64,000 bases of DNA, from contig CM037585.1 in the NCBI GenBank assembly GCA_021018995.1, positions 127,996,831 to 128,060,830 on the forward strand, in the 5' to 3' direction. The DNA is from Chloranthus sessilifolius. Taxonomy: Eukaryota; Streptophyta; Magnoliopsida; Chloranthales; Chloranthaceae. A program made the position numbers and the translations under genes. The notes under the pieces were generated by a model. The model did no database searches and had not been told where the DNA came from. It saw only the letters and a program-made list of their open reading frames with translations. This document shows positions 11,101-25,543 of the stretch, piece by piece (within the stretch, counting starts at the first letter, position 1; each line of letters opens with the position of its first letter).

Positions 11101-14100
11101 TAAAATTGCTCGAAGGCTCTGTCCATATTCGATCGATCGACAATTCGGGATCGATCGATCTACTATGAAAATTAGGTGCATCCAAAATACTATTTTCTCT
11201 GGCCTCTATCGATCGATCGACCCAAAACGCTGCTAATCCCTTGAGACTGTGTAGTTCTTCTTCCGGGCCACTTTCAAGGTCTTCTTTCGCCTCCGATAAG
11301 TTACAAGCTGTTGTTTGAATCGGATGTCCCCATCAATTCTCCCCGGGTTCGACTGATTCATCCCCGATGAATATTGGTTGTTATAGAGTTCGAGGAGATT
11401 TGGATCAATCTGCTGAAACTCTTCCCTTGTTATCCACGTATTTTCTGAATCAGTTTTATTCTTCCACTTGACCAGGTATTTTTGAAGTCCCTATTGGCTG
11501 GTGGACCAAATCTGATCCTCCAAAATATCTTCAATGATCTCACGAGATGGTCGTGTAGGTCGAGGTAATGGCGTGGGGAGGGGCATAGTGGTAACATCGG
11601 ATGTGGAAGACTCAAATGGGTTGGGAGGGATGGTTGAATGGCCATGGAACAAAACAAGTTCCTCCACGTTGAAAGTCGTGCTAATCCCCAATTCTGACCG
11701 TAAATCTAGGATGTAAGCATTAGAACCAGGACACTTCAAAATCCTATAGGGTCCAACACCACGAGCTTGTAACTTCTTAGCAATTCCTTGAGGGAATCGC
11801 TCATGTCTATTCCGAGCCATCACAAAATCATCCTCTTGAAACTCTTTGAACATTCAATGAGAATCTGCAGAAATCTTGTATTTTTCATTGTTCACATTAA
11901 TTCTTCTTTTAATCTCAGCATGCAATTCATGAATGCGATGGGCGAATGTAGATGCAGACTCTGACAACCTTTGATGAACTGACATCATGATGAGGTCTAT
12001 GGGTGCCCTAGGTTTATACTCATGCACGATTTGAAATTGACTCTTACCTGTGATTCTATTAATTGAATTATTGTATGCAAACTCTATTACAGGGAGGATG
12101 GAATCCCATCTCCTAATATGCTCACCTACTAGACACCGTAACAAATTACCTAAACTCCGATTTACAACCTCGGTTTGCCCATCAGTTTGGGGGTGATATG
12201 TAGACGAATACTGAAGCCTAGTCCCCATTTTGTGCCACAGTGTCTTCCAAAAGTAACTGACAAACTTGACATCACGATCAGGCACTATAGTTTTAGTCAA
12301 ACTGTGCAGACGAACAACCTCATTAAAGAAAATTGTAGCAATGTTACTTACATCCGAGGTCTTCGAACGTGCGATGAAATTGACCATTTTTGAAAAACGG
12401 TCCACAACGACGAACACCAAATCGTGCTTTCGAAGGGTCTTGGGGAGGCCTAACACAGTCCATAGACAAGTCTTGCCATGGAGTGTGTGACACCGGTAAA
12501 GGTGTGTATAACCCGGTGTTTTACCAGTTGGCAAGCACGACACTGATTGATGATTTTGACAACATCTCTGGTGAGATTGGGCCAAAAATTGGTTTTTAAC
12601 CAAGGCAACGGTTTTATTGCGATTAAAGTTGTCAACAATCCCTCCAGCATGTAATTCTCAAACAAGAAAGTCTCGTAGAGAAGTGCGGGGAATACACAAG
12701 CTATGTTTTAGGAGCAGATACCCATCCTGTAGGGTATATCTACTCTTTCACAGATTGTCCACTCAAAAGTGAGGTGTACTCTTTACCAAAATCATGTGGG
12801 ATAATCATCCACGAGATGGTCGAATCCGGTCACCTCAACACTCAACAAGTGCAATGTCACCACTCTACGCCTAAGCGGGTTAGCAACTCGATTCTCTATA
12901 CCAGCCTTATGTTTCAGCACAATGGTGAACCCTTGAAGTTGCTCAACCCATTTACCCTTGAAGTTGCTCAACCCATTTCGTATGTTGCGGGTTTAACTGA
13001 TTTTAGGAGCTCAAAAATCTAAGGGCTTCATGATTAGAGAACTAGACAAATTCATAAATCGTGTTTCCAATATTTAAGAGATTGGACTACCACATATAAT
13101 TCTTTGTCATAGATAGAGTATTTCTGTCTGGCCTGATTTGGCTTCTCACTGAAATATGCTATCGAGTGGCCCTCGTGGCTTAGCACTTCCCAATGCCTAC
13201 GCTTGACACGTCACACGCTACCTCAAAGACCATAGAAAATTAGGAAGGCGTATGACAGGAGCTTCCGTCATTCGAGACTTAATCTCCTTAAAGGCTTTTG
13301 CTGCAACAAGTGCCCATTTAAACCATGGGTCAAAATATCGGGTTACCGATACGTATCGTCCGAGCTCCAAAACGATACGTATCGGACGATACATTGAATG
13401 TATCGTTCGATACATTCAATACAGTTGAATGTATCGAACGATACATTCAATGTATTGTTCGATACCAATACCGATACGTATCGGTATCGGCCGAAATTTT
13501 GATCCATGATTTAAACTCCCTCTTTTTGATGCAATCGGTGATAGGGGATGTTGTCGTGTTGAAGTTACGGATGAATTGCCTATAAAAAGTGGATAACCCA
13601 TGGAAGCTACCGACTTTATGAATGTTCTGAGGTTCAGGCCATTCCATGATAGTTTTGTCCTTTTCCGGGTCTACAGTCATTCCTTCAGAGGTCACGACAA
13701 ACCCTAAGAAGACAATGCTCTGTGACAAGAAAGTGCACTTCGTTAGGTTCGCGTACAACTTCTCTCCTCTGAGAGTCATGCAAACTTGCCTTAAGTGGCT
13801 TAAGTGTTGTTCCTTGTTGTGGGTATAAATAAGGATGTCGTCGAAATAGACCACAAGGAACTTGCCTATGAAAGGCCTCAATACCTGTGTCATGATACGC
13901 ATAAATGTGCTCGGGGCATTTGAAAGCACGAAAGGCATGACAAACCACTCATATAAACCATCCTTGGTTTTAAAGGCAATTTTCCATTTGTCCACGGGAC
14001 GAACTCGGATTTGATGGTATCCACTCTTCAAGTCTATCTTCGAAAATATTGTGGCACCGACCATCATGTCCAACATGTCGTCCAGTCTCGGTATAGGGAA

Positions 14101-17100
14101 CCGATACTTGACCGTGCTTTTATTAATAGCGTGGCTATTAACACACATCCTCCAAGTTCCATCTTTCTTGGGTGTGTGTAGCGTTGGCACAACACATGGA
14201 CTCATACTTTTCTTAATGAATCCCTTCTGGAGAAGTTCATTAACTTGCCTTTTTTTAACTCCGAATGTTTGGATGGATTCATGTGATAATAGGGCAAGTT
14301 AGGTAAAGTGGAACCGAGAACCAGATCAATGGCGTTTTGGATGTCCTGTAGAGGTGGTAACTCATCGGGAAGGTCTTTGGGAAAGACATCCCGAAACTCA
14401 CTCATCATTGGTTCAACCTCTTTTGGAATCTCAACGCTTGACTCTTTAGGTGTTTCAACTGTAACAAGGACATGAACACTGTCCTCTGTCTTAGCGCCTC
14501 GTTCAAACTCTAAAGGGCTAACGATGTTAACGACCTTAGATGTCTTATCTCTCTATTAGGTCTTTATCATTTGACTTAGTTGTTTTCACTGTGGGTGCTT
14601 TAGCAGGTAAAGGATTGATCTTTATTTTATTTCCGTTGTGGGTGAACGAACACACGTTCGATCTCCCGAACAGTGTAACGTCCATATCATACAATCACGG
14701 CCTCCCAAGGATGATATGTCCCACATCCATAGGCACAACATCGCACTACTAGGTGTCCTTATATGAGTCTAATTGCATAGGAACCTGGCACCTTCGTGAA
14801 ACGGGGATTGATGATGAATCGACCCAAGCAATTTTATATGGTCATGGGTGAGCTATGGGTTCAAGTCCTAAGCGAGAAATCGTACTTTCGGAAACAACAT
14901 TGGTACAACTTTCACTATCAACGATGACTCGACAGACTTTCTCACCACACTTGGCTACGGTATAAAAGATGTTATCCCACCGTAAGTCATTTTTTTTTTA
15001 ATATCCGTGGGTGTCCGGGCCAGCTTGCACGCACTTCGACTAATCTCACGGGGCTCTGATGTTAACAGCCAAGTAAACCTCTAGTAGCCCTGAGGGGACT
15101 CGAACTGGTGATCATTGGGGAGCAAACCCATGGCCTGACCAACTGAGCAATCAGTCAGGGCTTCCCGCCGTTAGTCATTACTCTCCTTAGACTGATCTAG
15201 AGTGCATCTAACCACAAGAGCCCGCGAGATATTATCCTCCTCAACGGGGTAGGAGACTTCCCTAAGGCAAGCCACAATTTGTTCCCCTACAAAATCTTTC
15301 TCATCGCTAGGGAATGATTTTGGCTCGTAGACTTCTCCCTCATTTTGTTCATTCTCAATGTTTTCGGTTATGAACAAGTTTCGAGAAGGGCATTGTGCTA
15401 CAAAATGCCCGATGCCATGACACTTGTAACACTTGTTTTAACCACCACTCTTGGGGCCTTCAAGCATTGGACCTTTACTCTTATCAACTCTGGTTACTGG
15501 TGTAACAATTGAGTTGGACCTAGCAGATAGGGTATGAGCGTTGGGTTTTGACTTAAGAAAGTTAGACCTATAACCGGGCCCACTAGTATCGAAACATTTG
15601 GGTTGAGGGGTCTTGAGGTATCGTTCTAATTCCTCGACTCTAAAGAAGCATTCATCTAGATCGGTAACATGGTATGGAATGAGTTCCTTCTGTAGTTCTT
15701 GGCGAAGGCCCATTCGGAATCAGTATAAGGTAACTCTTTCCGACTCATTCACATTGGCCTGTGACATTAAGTCTTCAAACTTATCGATGTACTCCGTTAC
15801 CGGAGAATTACCTTGGCGCAATGATTGTCACTGATCAAAAAGACGTTCATCTAGGAAAGAGGAACATACTTCTCATTCAGTTGGATCTTCATATCATCTC
15901 AAGTGGGAATGAGAAGAAGACTCTGAGACTTTCTACGACGTTCTAATCCCATCCAGTAAAGCCTAGCTTGGCCTTGGCAAACCGGACTTTACGCTCCTCA
16001 AACATGCCATACCACTCGAAGTAGTTTTCCATGCCGGCCACCCACTCGAGATAGACTTTAGGTTGTCTTTTCCCATCAAAAGTAGGAGCGCCCATTATAA
16101 CGGATTTCATGATTTTGTCTTGATTGGTTTGGACTTCACGTCGGTGAGGATCTTCTCTCCTGCGGTCATTAGTGTGGACTCTATGGTGATTTTCAATGAT
16201 GAACTCATGCATCTCTTCAACACGGGTTTCTAAAGCCCCATGCCGGGCTTGTTGATCACACAACTGTTGTTGTAATTGATCGTGGTGACCATCCATCTGA
16301 GCTTGAAGAGCGGCTTGACTCGAGGTCAACTTAGACGTAAGTTCCTTAATTAGGGCTTCTAACTTAATGGGATCCATGACTATGCAAAACAAAAACGGAA
16401 TGATGCAAGGCAAAACAAAATAAAAGAAATGAACCCTAGAACCTATATGAACGCTAACAACCCTAAACTGACAAATCTTTGATACCAAATTTGATGCATA
16501 AACTAACACATGCAATGCTAAGGCTGAGTTAAATATAGAATTAATTTAAACAATTAAGATGCAATTTTTTTAAAACAAATTATCACAGAAAATATCAAGA
16601 GATTCAATTGAACAATTTAATTCCGGCCCAAAGTAGTGTTACTTTCACGTACGTTCCCTATCGGATCTATAAGATTAGGGTTCTTAGCAAACGGCTAGAT
16701 CTCCGACAGTTTAGGGCGTCGAATGAACTCACAAGTGGGTTCTTTCAATACCGAGCAAAAACAAATCAAATACGGATTTTAATGGTGAAAATGATAGGTT
16801 AAACTTGGATTTTTTTTTTTTCTATAGTGAAATAGATAGGGTAAGGTTACGCTACTTACGTAACTCGTAGATCATAAGAAGATAGAGGACGAAAAGTTGG
16901 CATCGCACCAAACCGCATAAGGGACGAATAATCACTCTTCGGTTGAGAGAATCACACCCTCAAATAGGCTAACCAAACCCTAACTCGAAATAAAGCAACC
17001 CTAAAATAGGCTAACCAAACCTTAACTCGAAATAAAGCAACCCTAAAAACTTAAAATGATAAGTTTTGCCAAAAAATAAAAATCTCGTCATATCTTGCGT

Positions 17101-20100
17101 GATCGGTCGATCGATCAATTCTGGAGTCAATCGATCGACTGATGAAAATTAAAATTGCCCGAAGGCTTTGTCCACATTCGATTGATCAACAATTCGGGAT
17201 CAATCGATTGATTGAGAAAATTAAGTGCACCCAAAATACTATGCTCTCTGTCCTTTATTGATCGATCGACTAGTTAGGATCAATCAATCGACCCAAAACG
17301 CTGCTAATCCCTTGAGACTGTGTAGTTCTTTAGGGCCATTTTCACGGTCTCCTCTTGCCTTCAATAAGTTACAGGCGGTTGTTTGAATCGGATGTCCCCT
17401 TCAAGGAGTCCCCTTGATTTACCTATCTTAATACAATACATGATTGGTTCGAGGAGCGTCTCAAGATTCAGGCGATTCAAATGATATTATAACTAGTGAA
17501 TATGTTCCTCCTCATAGTAACATATATCATTGTCTATGAGGTACAACACTTGTTTTCTAGTACAAGTAGCTACGAGTTTTGCTATGACTTTTTTACTATT
17601 GTCCCACTATTACGGAGGTGTTTGTCTCTGTTCACTGCATAAGGACTTAGCCAACTTTGGTTGGTTAACCCGATTAGTTGATCGATGGTTAGCAAGTATG
17701 ATGGTCCTAATCAGGGTTGTCAACTCGTGAATCGGATCGTAAATCGACTTCCTGAAAATTTGAATTGAATCGTAAATCGTAAGATTCAATCGAATTTTTT
17801 TGAAAAAAATTCAAAAAATATATTAAAAATTCGAGAAAAATAGGAAAATGCTAACATATAAAATAACAACCATTTCTAGCACATTTGAACCATTAAAAGG
17901 TAAAGAAACTATATTCATTTAAATATTTCGTCGTTTGTCCTTTGTAATGTAACTTTGTAAGTCAATAACAAAAAGTTTATCCACATCTACTATGTGAGTA
18001 TCCCTATGAAGGCATCAAAAAACCAAAAAAATCATAGAGAACTATCCAATATCCACAAAAAAAATAAATATATGTCCATCATCATTCTTCCTCCTCTTGC
18101 TTCTCCATGGCACTGCCACCACCAATGGCATCCCCGCCGCCGACATAATTTTCTTTGTTACTTCCCTTCTCCCACATGGTGATTTCATCCTCTTCCTCGT
18201 CCTCCTCATCTGTAGAAGATATAAATTCTTTTTCTTCTACAATTTTCTCTTTGCCTTTACCCTTATCAAGGGTAAGTCTTCTTGGGCATATAAAATTAAA
18301 TATTTCAATTAATAATACATTTTTCATGCTTCTTTACGTCAAAATAATCATATATTATAAATTAACATAAACTTATAAACTACGTTGTTTTTTTCCTTTT
18401 CCTTGCTACTTTCTTCAGCTTGGAGTCGATCCAATTCCTCATTTTCGAAGCATTCATTTATGTTCATCCAAGCATCATCAAGGACCGAACCTTCCTTCTC
18501 TATGATCCAATCATCGTTGGACTCCATATCCGATAGATAAATTGTATTCAAGCCTCCATTCTTGTATTTCTTTTGACGAAAATCAAGTTGAAGATTGTAT
18601 TTCACAAAACCCAATGCTATTAATCTTTTTTGCATCAAACGATTTCTTCTTTTGGTGTGAATTTACATTAATTATAATTCAAATAAATGATATATTAAAT
18701 ATGAAATATGCAATGACAAATTGATAATTAAATAAAAATTTATGAAACTCTACTAAATAACTTACTTGATCAAATACGCTCTAGTTGCACTTGCACCCAG
18801 TTGCACTGCAAGTCAAATTTTAAACCCGAATGGCAAGTCTCTGTAACTCGGGAGTTCCACTTCCATAGCTTTCCCACCATAAAACTATTATGATCCATAA
18901 AGAACAAAATTTATTATTTGGCACATAATATGAGAAATTGAGAATGGGACATTTGTAATTCACTTAAATTTTATATTTACCTAGTTGTTTTTCTGTTCGT
19001 GCATCGATAGCCATTTCTCTGTCAAACATATTTGTCGCTTTCACGAATTCATCTAGTTGCTTGTCTATGACTTTCCTCTCGTTCTTGTTGTGTACCATGC
19101 GCTCTATTGTGTCATTCAAGCCTTTCTTTATCTCATGATCGACATGGAATTTTTTCGCATATTGGTACTTTGGGTTTAAGAAGTGTGTGGCCGCATGAAG
19201 AGGTCGATAGAGTTGTCAATTCAATCTATCATCTATGATCTTCCAAAACATCTTGTACCTCTTCTTCACACCTCCAAATTTGTTTGCAATTGTTTCCTTG
19301 GCCTTATCCATGGCCTCGTTTATGTAGCCCATTGCAGGCTTAGCGTCACCATCTACCAATCTTAATACCTTCACCAACGGAATTGTAAACTTCAAATAAT
19401 ATTTAATTTCATCCCATAAAGTTAGATTGGCTAGAACAATATCTCTTACTTTTATCCCCTCTGGCTTCTTAGCGTAGGTGCTTGTTTCCCGCTCTAACGA
19501 TGTAAACATATTTCTAAGGCCCAAACGTTGCTCACTAATGTTTCTCAATGTGAGGTAACATGTTGCAAACCGTGTTACTGCCGGCCTTGTCGATTCCCTC
19601 TTCTTCGTAAATTTTCTCATTAAGTTTAAGACCCAAGAATGCCTATAGATGTAGAGTGTCATCGCCTTAGCCACAATATCTTTATGTGTGGGCAAGTCTC
19701 CTATGTCAGTTAAAGTTAAATCCAAGCAATGCGCCGCGCAAGGAGACCAAAATAACTTCTTTCTTTTCTCCATTAAATGTTCCCCGCCTTTCACATATGC
19801 CGCTGCACTATCAGTCACTCCATGGACAACACTATTCTCACCAACTTCTTCCACAACCTCATCAAGCAGTTCAAATAAATTCTGTGCATTTTTAAAAATA
19901 GGTAAGGTATCAACGGATTAAAAAAATACAGTACCCATAGGACTGTTTTCCAAAAAGTTGGTGAAGGAGCGTCGTTTTTTATCGGTCCAACCATCCGACA
20001 TGACAGTGCAACCGAACTTCCTCCACTCAACTCTATACGAAACCAACTTTGTTTGCACATTTGTTATTTCTTTCTTCAAAAAGGTATTTCGGGCTTCGTG

Positions 20101-23100
20101 GTATGAAGGAAGCTTCAATCCTTTCCCAAAACCGCATACGACAACCATCATTGATTTAAAAAATGGGCTTTTTGCCAAGTTGAATGGTAAAGCGTTCGCA
20201 TACAAGAAACGACATATTTCTAAGCATGCTTTCTCTCGATCTTTTTTCAACATTTCATTCATTGTAGATTGCTTTTTCTTCCCCTTTGTAACAAAATCAT
20301 CCATCTTTCTTTTCCCCTTCTTCAGGTTAATGATTTGAACATCATCACTACCTCCTTCATCACCCCCTCTGATTAAACAAGTCATCGGCTTCATCTTTCT
20401 CAACTTTGCCTTCCAAAACCTTCTTAAACTTCAAAGATACATCAGCCGGAACTTGTGTACATCCCTTTGCATCTTTTCCTGTACTTGCAAGATGGTGTTT
20501 TATTCAGAATACACTACCCCAATAACTACTTTCAAAAAAATTACATCTCACATATTGCTTATTCCCTTCATATACCGGCCTACAATGTTCCCATGTAGGA
20601 TCTATGACTCACCATCTTCAAATAAACAAACTATAGACAAAAAAGAGAGGAAGTATATTTTATGAGAATGAAAAAAAAAATAGTAATATCATGATTCATA
20701 CATTCATGCTTTTTATGGATTATGGGGTTGGGAAAAAAAAATGATTCATGCATTCATGACAAAGAAAAAAGGTAAAACATCATGCATTAATGTTTTTTAT
20801 GAGAATAAAAAAAAGCATAACATCATATTAGCTCTTATAAGAATTAAAAAAAATAAATAGAAACATCATGCATTTATATTTTTTATGAGAAGCGAAATAA
20901 AAAGAAATAATGGTTTTTATGAGAATAAAAAAGAACACATATGATTTTTTGTTTATGACCATATAAAAAAAGAAATATTAAATACCTTTTGTGAGAACGC
21001 GTAAATGCATACATGCTATTTATGTGTATGTAAATAAAAACAAATATTACAAAAATAACATTATATAGCATTAGATATACCTTTTAATGTCTAAATTATG
21101 ATGGAGGCACCAATCCCTTGAAAAATTATATGCGGAAGCTCCTATTTTAACGTAGAAGATGAACAATAAAAACGGATTTCGATTTCGGTGAGGGATGCAG
21201 ACGATATTAAGAATTTAAGATTTGCGTAAAAACCCAAAGAGACCAATTCTCTCTTAAAAGAAGTGTTTAGAACACTTTGGGTAATAAAATAACGGGAGCT
21301 AATACTTGCACACGAGATTTGTACCATGGCACACAATTAAAAAGAAAGATTTTATTATTTTTGAGATCTGTCACCATTGAAGCCTTCTGATTTGAAGTGC
21401 TTGATATAAAGATCTTTGAGGCAAAAAATTAGCATGAAACATGATCTCTATCATCTGATTTGTCAGAAGCAACCATTGAATCCGATGGTGGCCTTTGACT
21501 GTATTCAATCAGATGATAGAGATCATGTTTTGTGCCAATCTTTTGTCACAAAGATCTTTCCATCATGATATTTGAATCAGATAACTTAGATGGTGTTTCA
21601 CGTGGCACAAATCCCATAAATAACAAAGTATTTGTTTTTAACTGTGTCAAATCTCATGTGCAAGTATTAGCTTCCTAAAATAACCCTAAAGTGTTTTTAA
21701 AACTCCTTAGGGGTATTTTTTGTAAATAAAAAAGCAAAAATAAATAAATAAATAAAGAGATTTTGTGCGTCCCGCAAGCCATTTTGGCGTGGCTTGCAGA
21801 ACCCCATCAAATCGAATCGTACCATTCGATCGATTCTGGGTTGATGTGGTTAGTTTGCTATTTGGAGGGTCGATTTGAATTGTTAGGGGCACGATACGAT
21901 TTGAATCATACGATTCAAATTGTAAATCGGGTCGATTGACAACCATGGTCCTAATGATGATCCTGCAGCTATTTGGTGCGTATCTCACAAGTGGATTTAA
22001 AGAACCTCGTGAATTGACTTGGATGATGGATTTGATTCTGGCTGTATTTATTGCATCTTTTGGTGTAATTGGTTAGTCCTTGCCTCAGGGCAACCAATTC
22101 GAACTTCTTCATAAATGAATCTTCTCATACTCCTTCCTGAATTGTCGATCAATGCCTTAGTGTTCCACTGACTCAGTCTTTTTGACTACCATGTATTGTG
22201 TTTCTTTAGATGGAGGTGATTTTAGACCCCTTTGTGTATGACTTTTTCTCCAGTAAGGAATGTCTCCAGCTCTCCTACAAGGCACGAGACCCACGGGAAG
22301 TGTTTGGTCACGGTTGGTACCTTCAACTCTTTCCATTCACTTCGTTCGTCATATATAGTAGAATAGATTACCTTGCAATTAGGAAAGATGACACTTTCTT
22401 ACTTTCTTTAATACCAAAATCTGAGGGCTCCCTACCTTCCATACCGTTACAATCTTTTTAAGGAGCCCGATCAGTACTATGACTTTTGGTCTATTTTCTT
22501 TACCTGTTGATCACACACTAAGGCTAGTCAGCAGTTCGAAAGCTAGCCCGACTACAACGATTTACTGACACTATTGTCGTTCCACTCGTGCTTCCCCTCA
22601 TCTATAAAGTAGATTCACTTCCTACTATCAAGCATGCATTCTTTCTATAAGAAAGAAATCAAACATGTAAATTGACAGTGTCACGGGTCTTGTTATTACT
22701 GATTCCCACTTTTGCTGCTTTTCTTCCTTTGTATTGAATGGGAGGGTTCATCTCTTGTGTACACCCTCTCAGCTGCATGCTGAGTGAGACTGATTAATGG
22801 ATGCCTTTGGATCACACTTGGCCCCCTCAATCTGACTTTGGTAAAGCCTTAACACGTTTGGGTTATGGGTTGCTGTCTCCGACACTTAAAAACCGACAGA
22901 ACATTCAACACACCTCTCAAGAAGTTGTACGGAAATAGGGAACTCTTTTCGTTTAATCTCAAGCTTCCACCGGTTCATTACCGATGGATCTATCCGGTTC
23001 TATGTTGGCAGGTCTCATGAGTCAATCCTTCGCTCACCAAGGTGGCGGTTTTTGCTTTTGGCCACCCTGTTTGGCTGAGGCCTGAGAGAAAGATGATGGA

Positions 23101-25496
23101 GAATGACGTGAGTGCGTAGATGATCCTGGAAGGTGGTGGAGATGAACTCTCCCCCTGAATCAGAGTAGAAAAGTTCGGACTTTAAGCAAATCTGCTTGAT
23201 GTGAACCCGGCTTTCTGGTTACGGAGATTCAACAACTACATCCTTGGATCGTAAAAAAAAACTCTCCCAGCCGCTTTCAGTTAGTTTTGATTATTCTATT
23301 CTACGATATTAAAAAAAAGGTGCAATAAGCAGCATCAACCAACAGGAAAACGTAGTCATGACCTGAGCTATAATGCATCCCCAAAAGCCCTATAAGAAAA
23401 CTGACGCACCTACGTAAAATTTTCCAACATGGGAACAATGGATGAAGCACAGACTGGGAACACGCAAAAGCATCTTTTTTTCACAAAAATATATTTCCTC
23501 TTGGAAGCTAGCACAAATATCACTAAAGAAACTCTGAAAAGATTATGATAAATCACTCTTTTAAAATATGTAATTTTCTTGAAATTCCATACCATGAAAC
23601 CCAACATTTCTGACTCAGTCTTAGGCATGCTAACATTATCCATGAACCTACCTCACAGGCAAGTCAATATGCATGAATCTGCTCTGATACCAAGTGAAAT
23701 CGATGGCTTAGTCAGTTGGGTATAGACAAAAGAATTATTAGAGGAGGAGAGAGAGAGAGAGAGAGAGAGTGTGTTTTTACACGATTCCACCCAGATCACT
23801 TTTAACTCAATCAACGGTGTACTTTTTTTTTTTTTTTTTTTAAATTTCATTACAAATCTACATTTTCTACGTTTTTGTTAGTATCATGATTGAACAATTT
23901 ACATTTCATATATTAATAAACGTCTGTAGACGTTTAAATTTTTTTAATGTTGGTTTACACAAATGCTAATGTGGAGCTTCCACTTCTTAAGCCTTTACAC
24001 TGCTATTTCTTCATTTATGCCCCTGATTTTACTCCACCACCTGCTTCCACCCTCCATCCCACTTGCTGCTTTGAAATGTATGGTGATGGATTAGCTGGCA
24101 AGAAATGTTTTGGCATACCTTCACCTTGCCTCCTTTTCTGCTGTTTTTCTTTAATGTTTTCTTTATTTTTTGCTCCTTATCTGCCATTTCATGAATTTAT
24201 CCCTTTACTATGCTTCAAAAACAGGGACTTATTTTGAACTTATGTAATTTCCTTTCTTATGTATGGCATTCCCGATTATTTGCAGGTTCAATGGTGCTCT
24301 ATCTCTTGAACTTGCTAATGACCATCCAAATATGCGTATTATCCATCGGAAAGTTGCATTGATACTGGGGCAATGGGTGTCTGAGGTGATTCATTTTTTT
24401 CCCAATCTAGTTATGCTTCTTTCCTCTTTGTCGATTTGAATTTGTGATGCATACTAAAGCTATTGGGTCAAAGGAACTGAATATACTGATGATGATATCA
24501 TTGGCAGGCCAATGGATGCAGGGTGCCAAGTCTGTTGTGTATGTTTTTAGGAATACAAAACTCCTTTACTTGTCTACTTGGTGGCACTTTTGATCAGATT
24601 AAGGATTTTTTAAATTAGATTAGGGCTGCTATTATTTGGTTACTTTGCAGTCAAGTAACTTTAGGATGCTTACAAATATTTTAAAGGTTCTCTAAGCATG
24701 AGATACATGCATTTTTCTTTTGCTTACTGAATATTGAGATTACATTTTCTAAAGCTGCTTTCTCCATCAGTATCTTTTCTTTTTGGGGATATTTTCTTTT
24801 ATACGCTGTGGCACCATGTGTTAATTTAATGATGTCTATAATGTGACTAATGGAAAGATTACATTATACTGTATTATGGACTCGTACAGAAAATGACAAA
24901 AATCTAATATGAAATCATAGTTTCATGTTCTTTACTAGTACTCCAAATATGTGCTTAATGATTGATTTTCTGGCAGATCAAAGGAGACACAAGAAAACCG
25001 GTGTTCTATTCTCTCATAAGGTTGCTTCAGGACAAAGACTTAGCTGTTAGAGTATGCTCATTACAGCCCTAGCTCCTCTACCAAAATATTGTATTCATTG
25101 ATATGGTTTCCTTATACTCAGTGTTTTCAGTTTGCAGGAAATGCAACATTTGTCAGATAATATTTTTCAGCATTTGTTACTTTCCTTGACTAACTTGTCA
25201 TTCATTGTTTCAGTTGGCAGCTTGTCGATCTCTATGTTTTCTAATCCAGGATGCCAACTTCTTTGAACACGATTTTACAGAGCTTCTCCCGACATGTTGG
25301 GATTTATGTTTTAAATTGGTGGAAGAAGTGCTGGAGTTTGACTCAAAGGTTTGTTCTCCTACCTGGTTTCTTTTAGTTTATCAAAATCCTTTATGGGAAT
25401 TCATTTCGTAACTTTGCAATGATGGGTTCTTTTTAATCTTGTGCATATACTAACTATATGTTATATATATCTTATAATATATATACACATATTTTC

Positions 25497-25543
<47 letters not shown>

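Larger units (their letters stand above)
11340..15170 (-). pseudogene. pol region of the gypsy fossil
   Basis: Recognisable parts on the minus strand: protease-region remnants (about 14700-15000), reverse transcriptase ([10 protein letters not shown] and YFDDILIYT, 13447-14408), and integrase ([33 protein letters not shown], 11854-12603). A C-terminal region follows (11491-11853), then a chromodomain-like stretch. It is broken in many places and holds a MITE and a SINE. Confidence 0.85.
10387..17403 (-). mobile_element. Ty3/gypsy LTR retrotransposon fossil (chromovirus-like), inserted in the petB relic
   Basis: About 7.0 kb with two related LTRs, a primer site and gag-pol remains in normal order on the minus strand: gag, CCHC knuckle, protease region, reverse transcriptase, integrase, then a chromodomain-like patch near 11340-11480. 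The flanking 5-mers gggag and aggag fit a 5-bp target duplication. It inserted into the petB intron remnant. It was later hit by a hAT MITE (13324-13508) and a SINE (14992-15167). The element is broken, with many breaks. The two LTRs differ by indels and substitutions, so it is old. Confidence 0.9.
17712..21948 (-). mobile_element. hAT transposon, 4.2 kb, inserted in the petB relic
   Basis: The terminal inverted repeats CAGGGTTGTCAA (17712) and TTGACAACCATG (ends 21948) match at 11 of 12. Perfect 8-bp target duplications gtcctaat flank it (17704-17711 and 21949-21956), within petB coding sequence. Subterminal repeats of the tcgtaaatcg / gatttgaatc type lie at both ends. It carries a minus-strand transposase relic and a nested Mutator-type MITE. 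It belongs to the same family as the relic at 4226-6025. Confidence 0.95.

Noticed and set aside
17530-17730. Independent membrane protein gene
   Set aside because: The hydrophobic segment is plastid cytochrome b6 (petB) sequence continuing from the intron relic and cut by the hAT element.
18082-18327. Acidic Glu/Asp-rich protein on the minus strand
   Set aside because: Low-complexity sequence inside the hAT element. It may be the degenerate end of the transposase but cannot be supported on its own.
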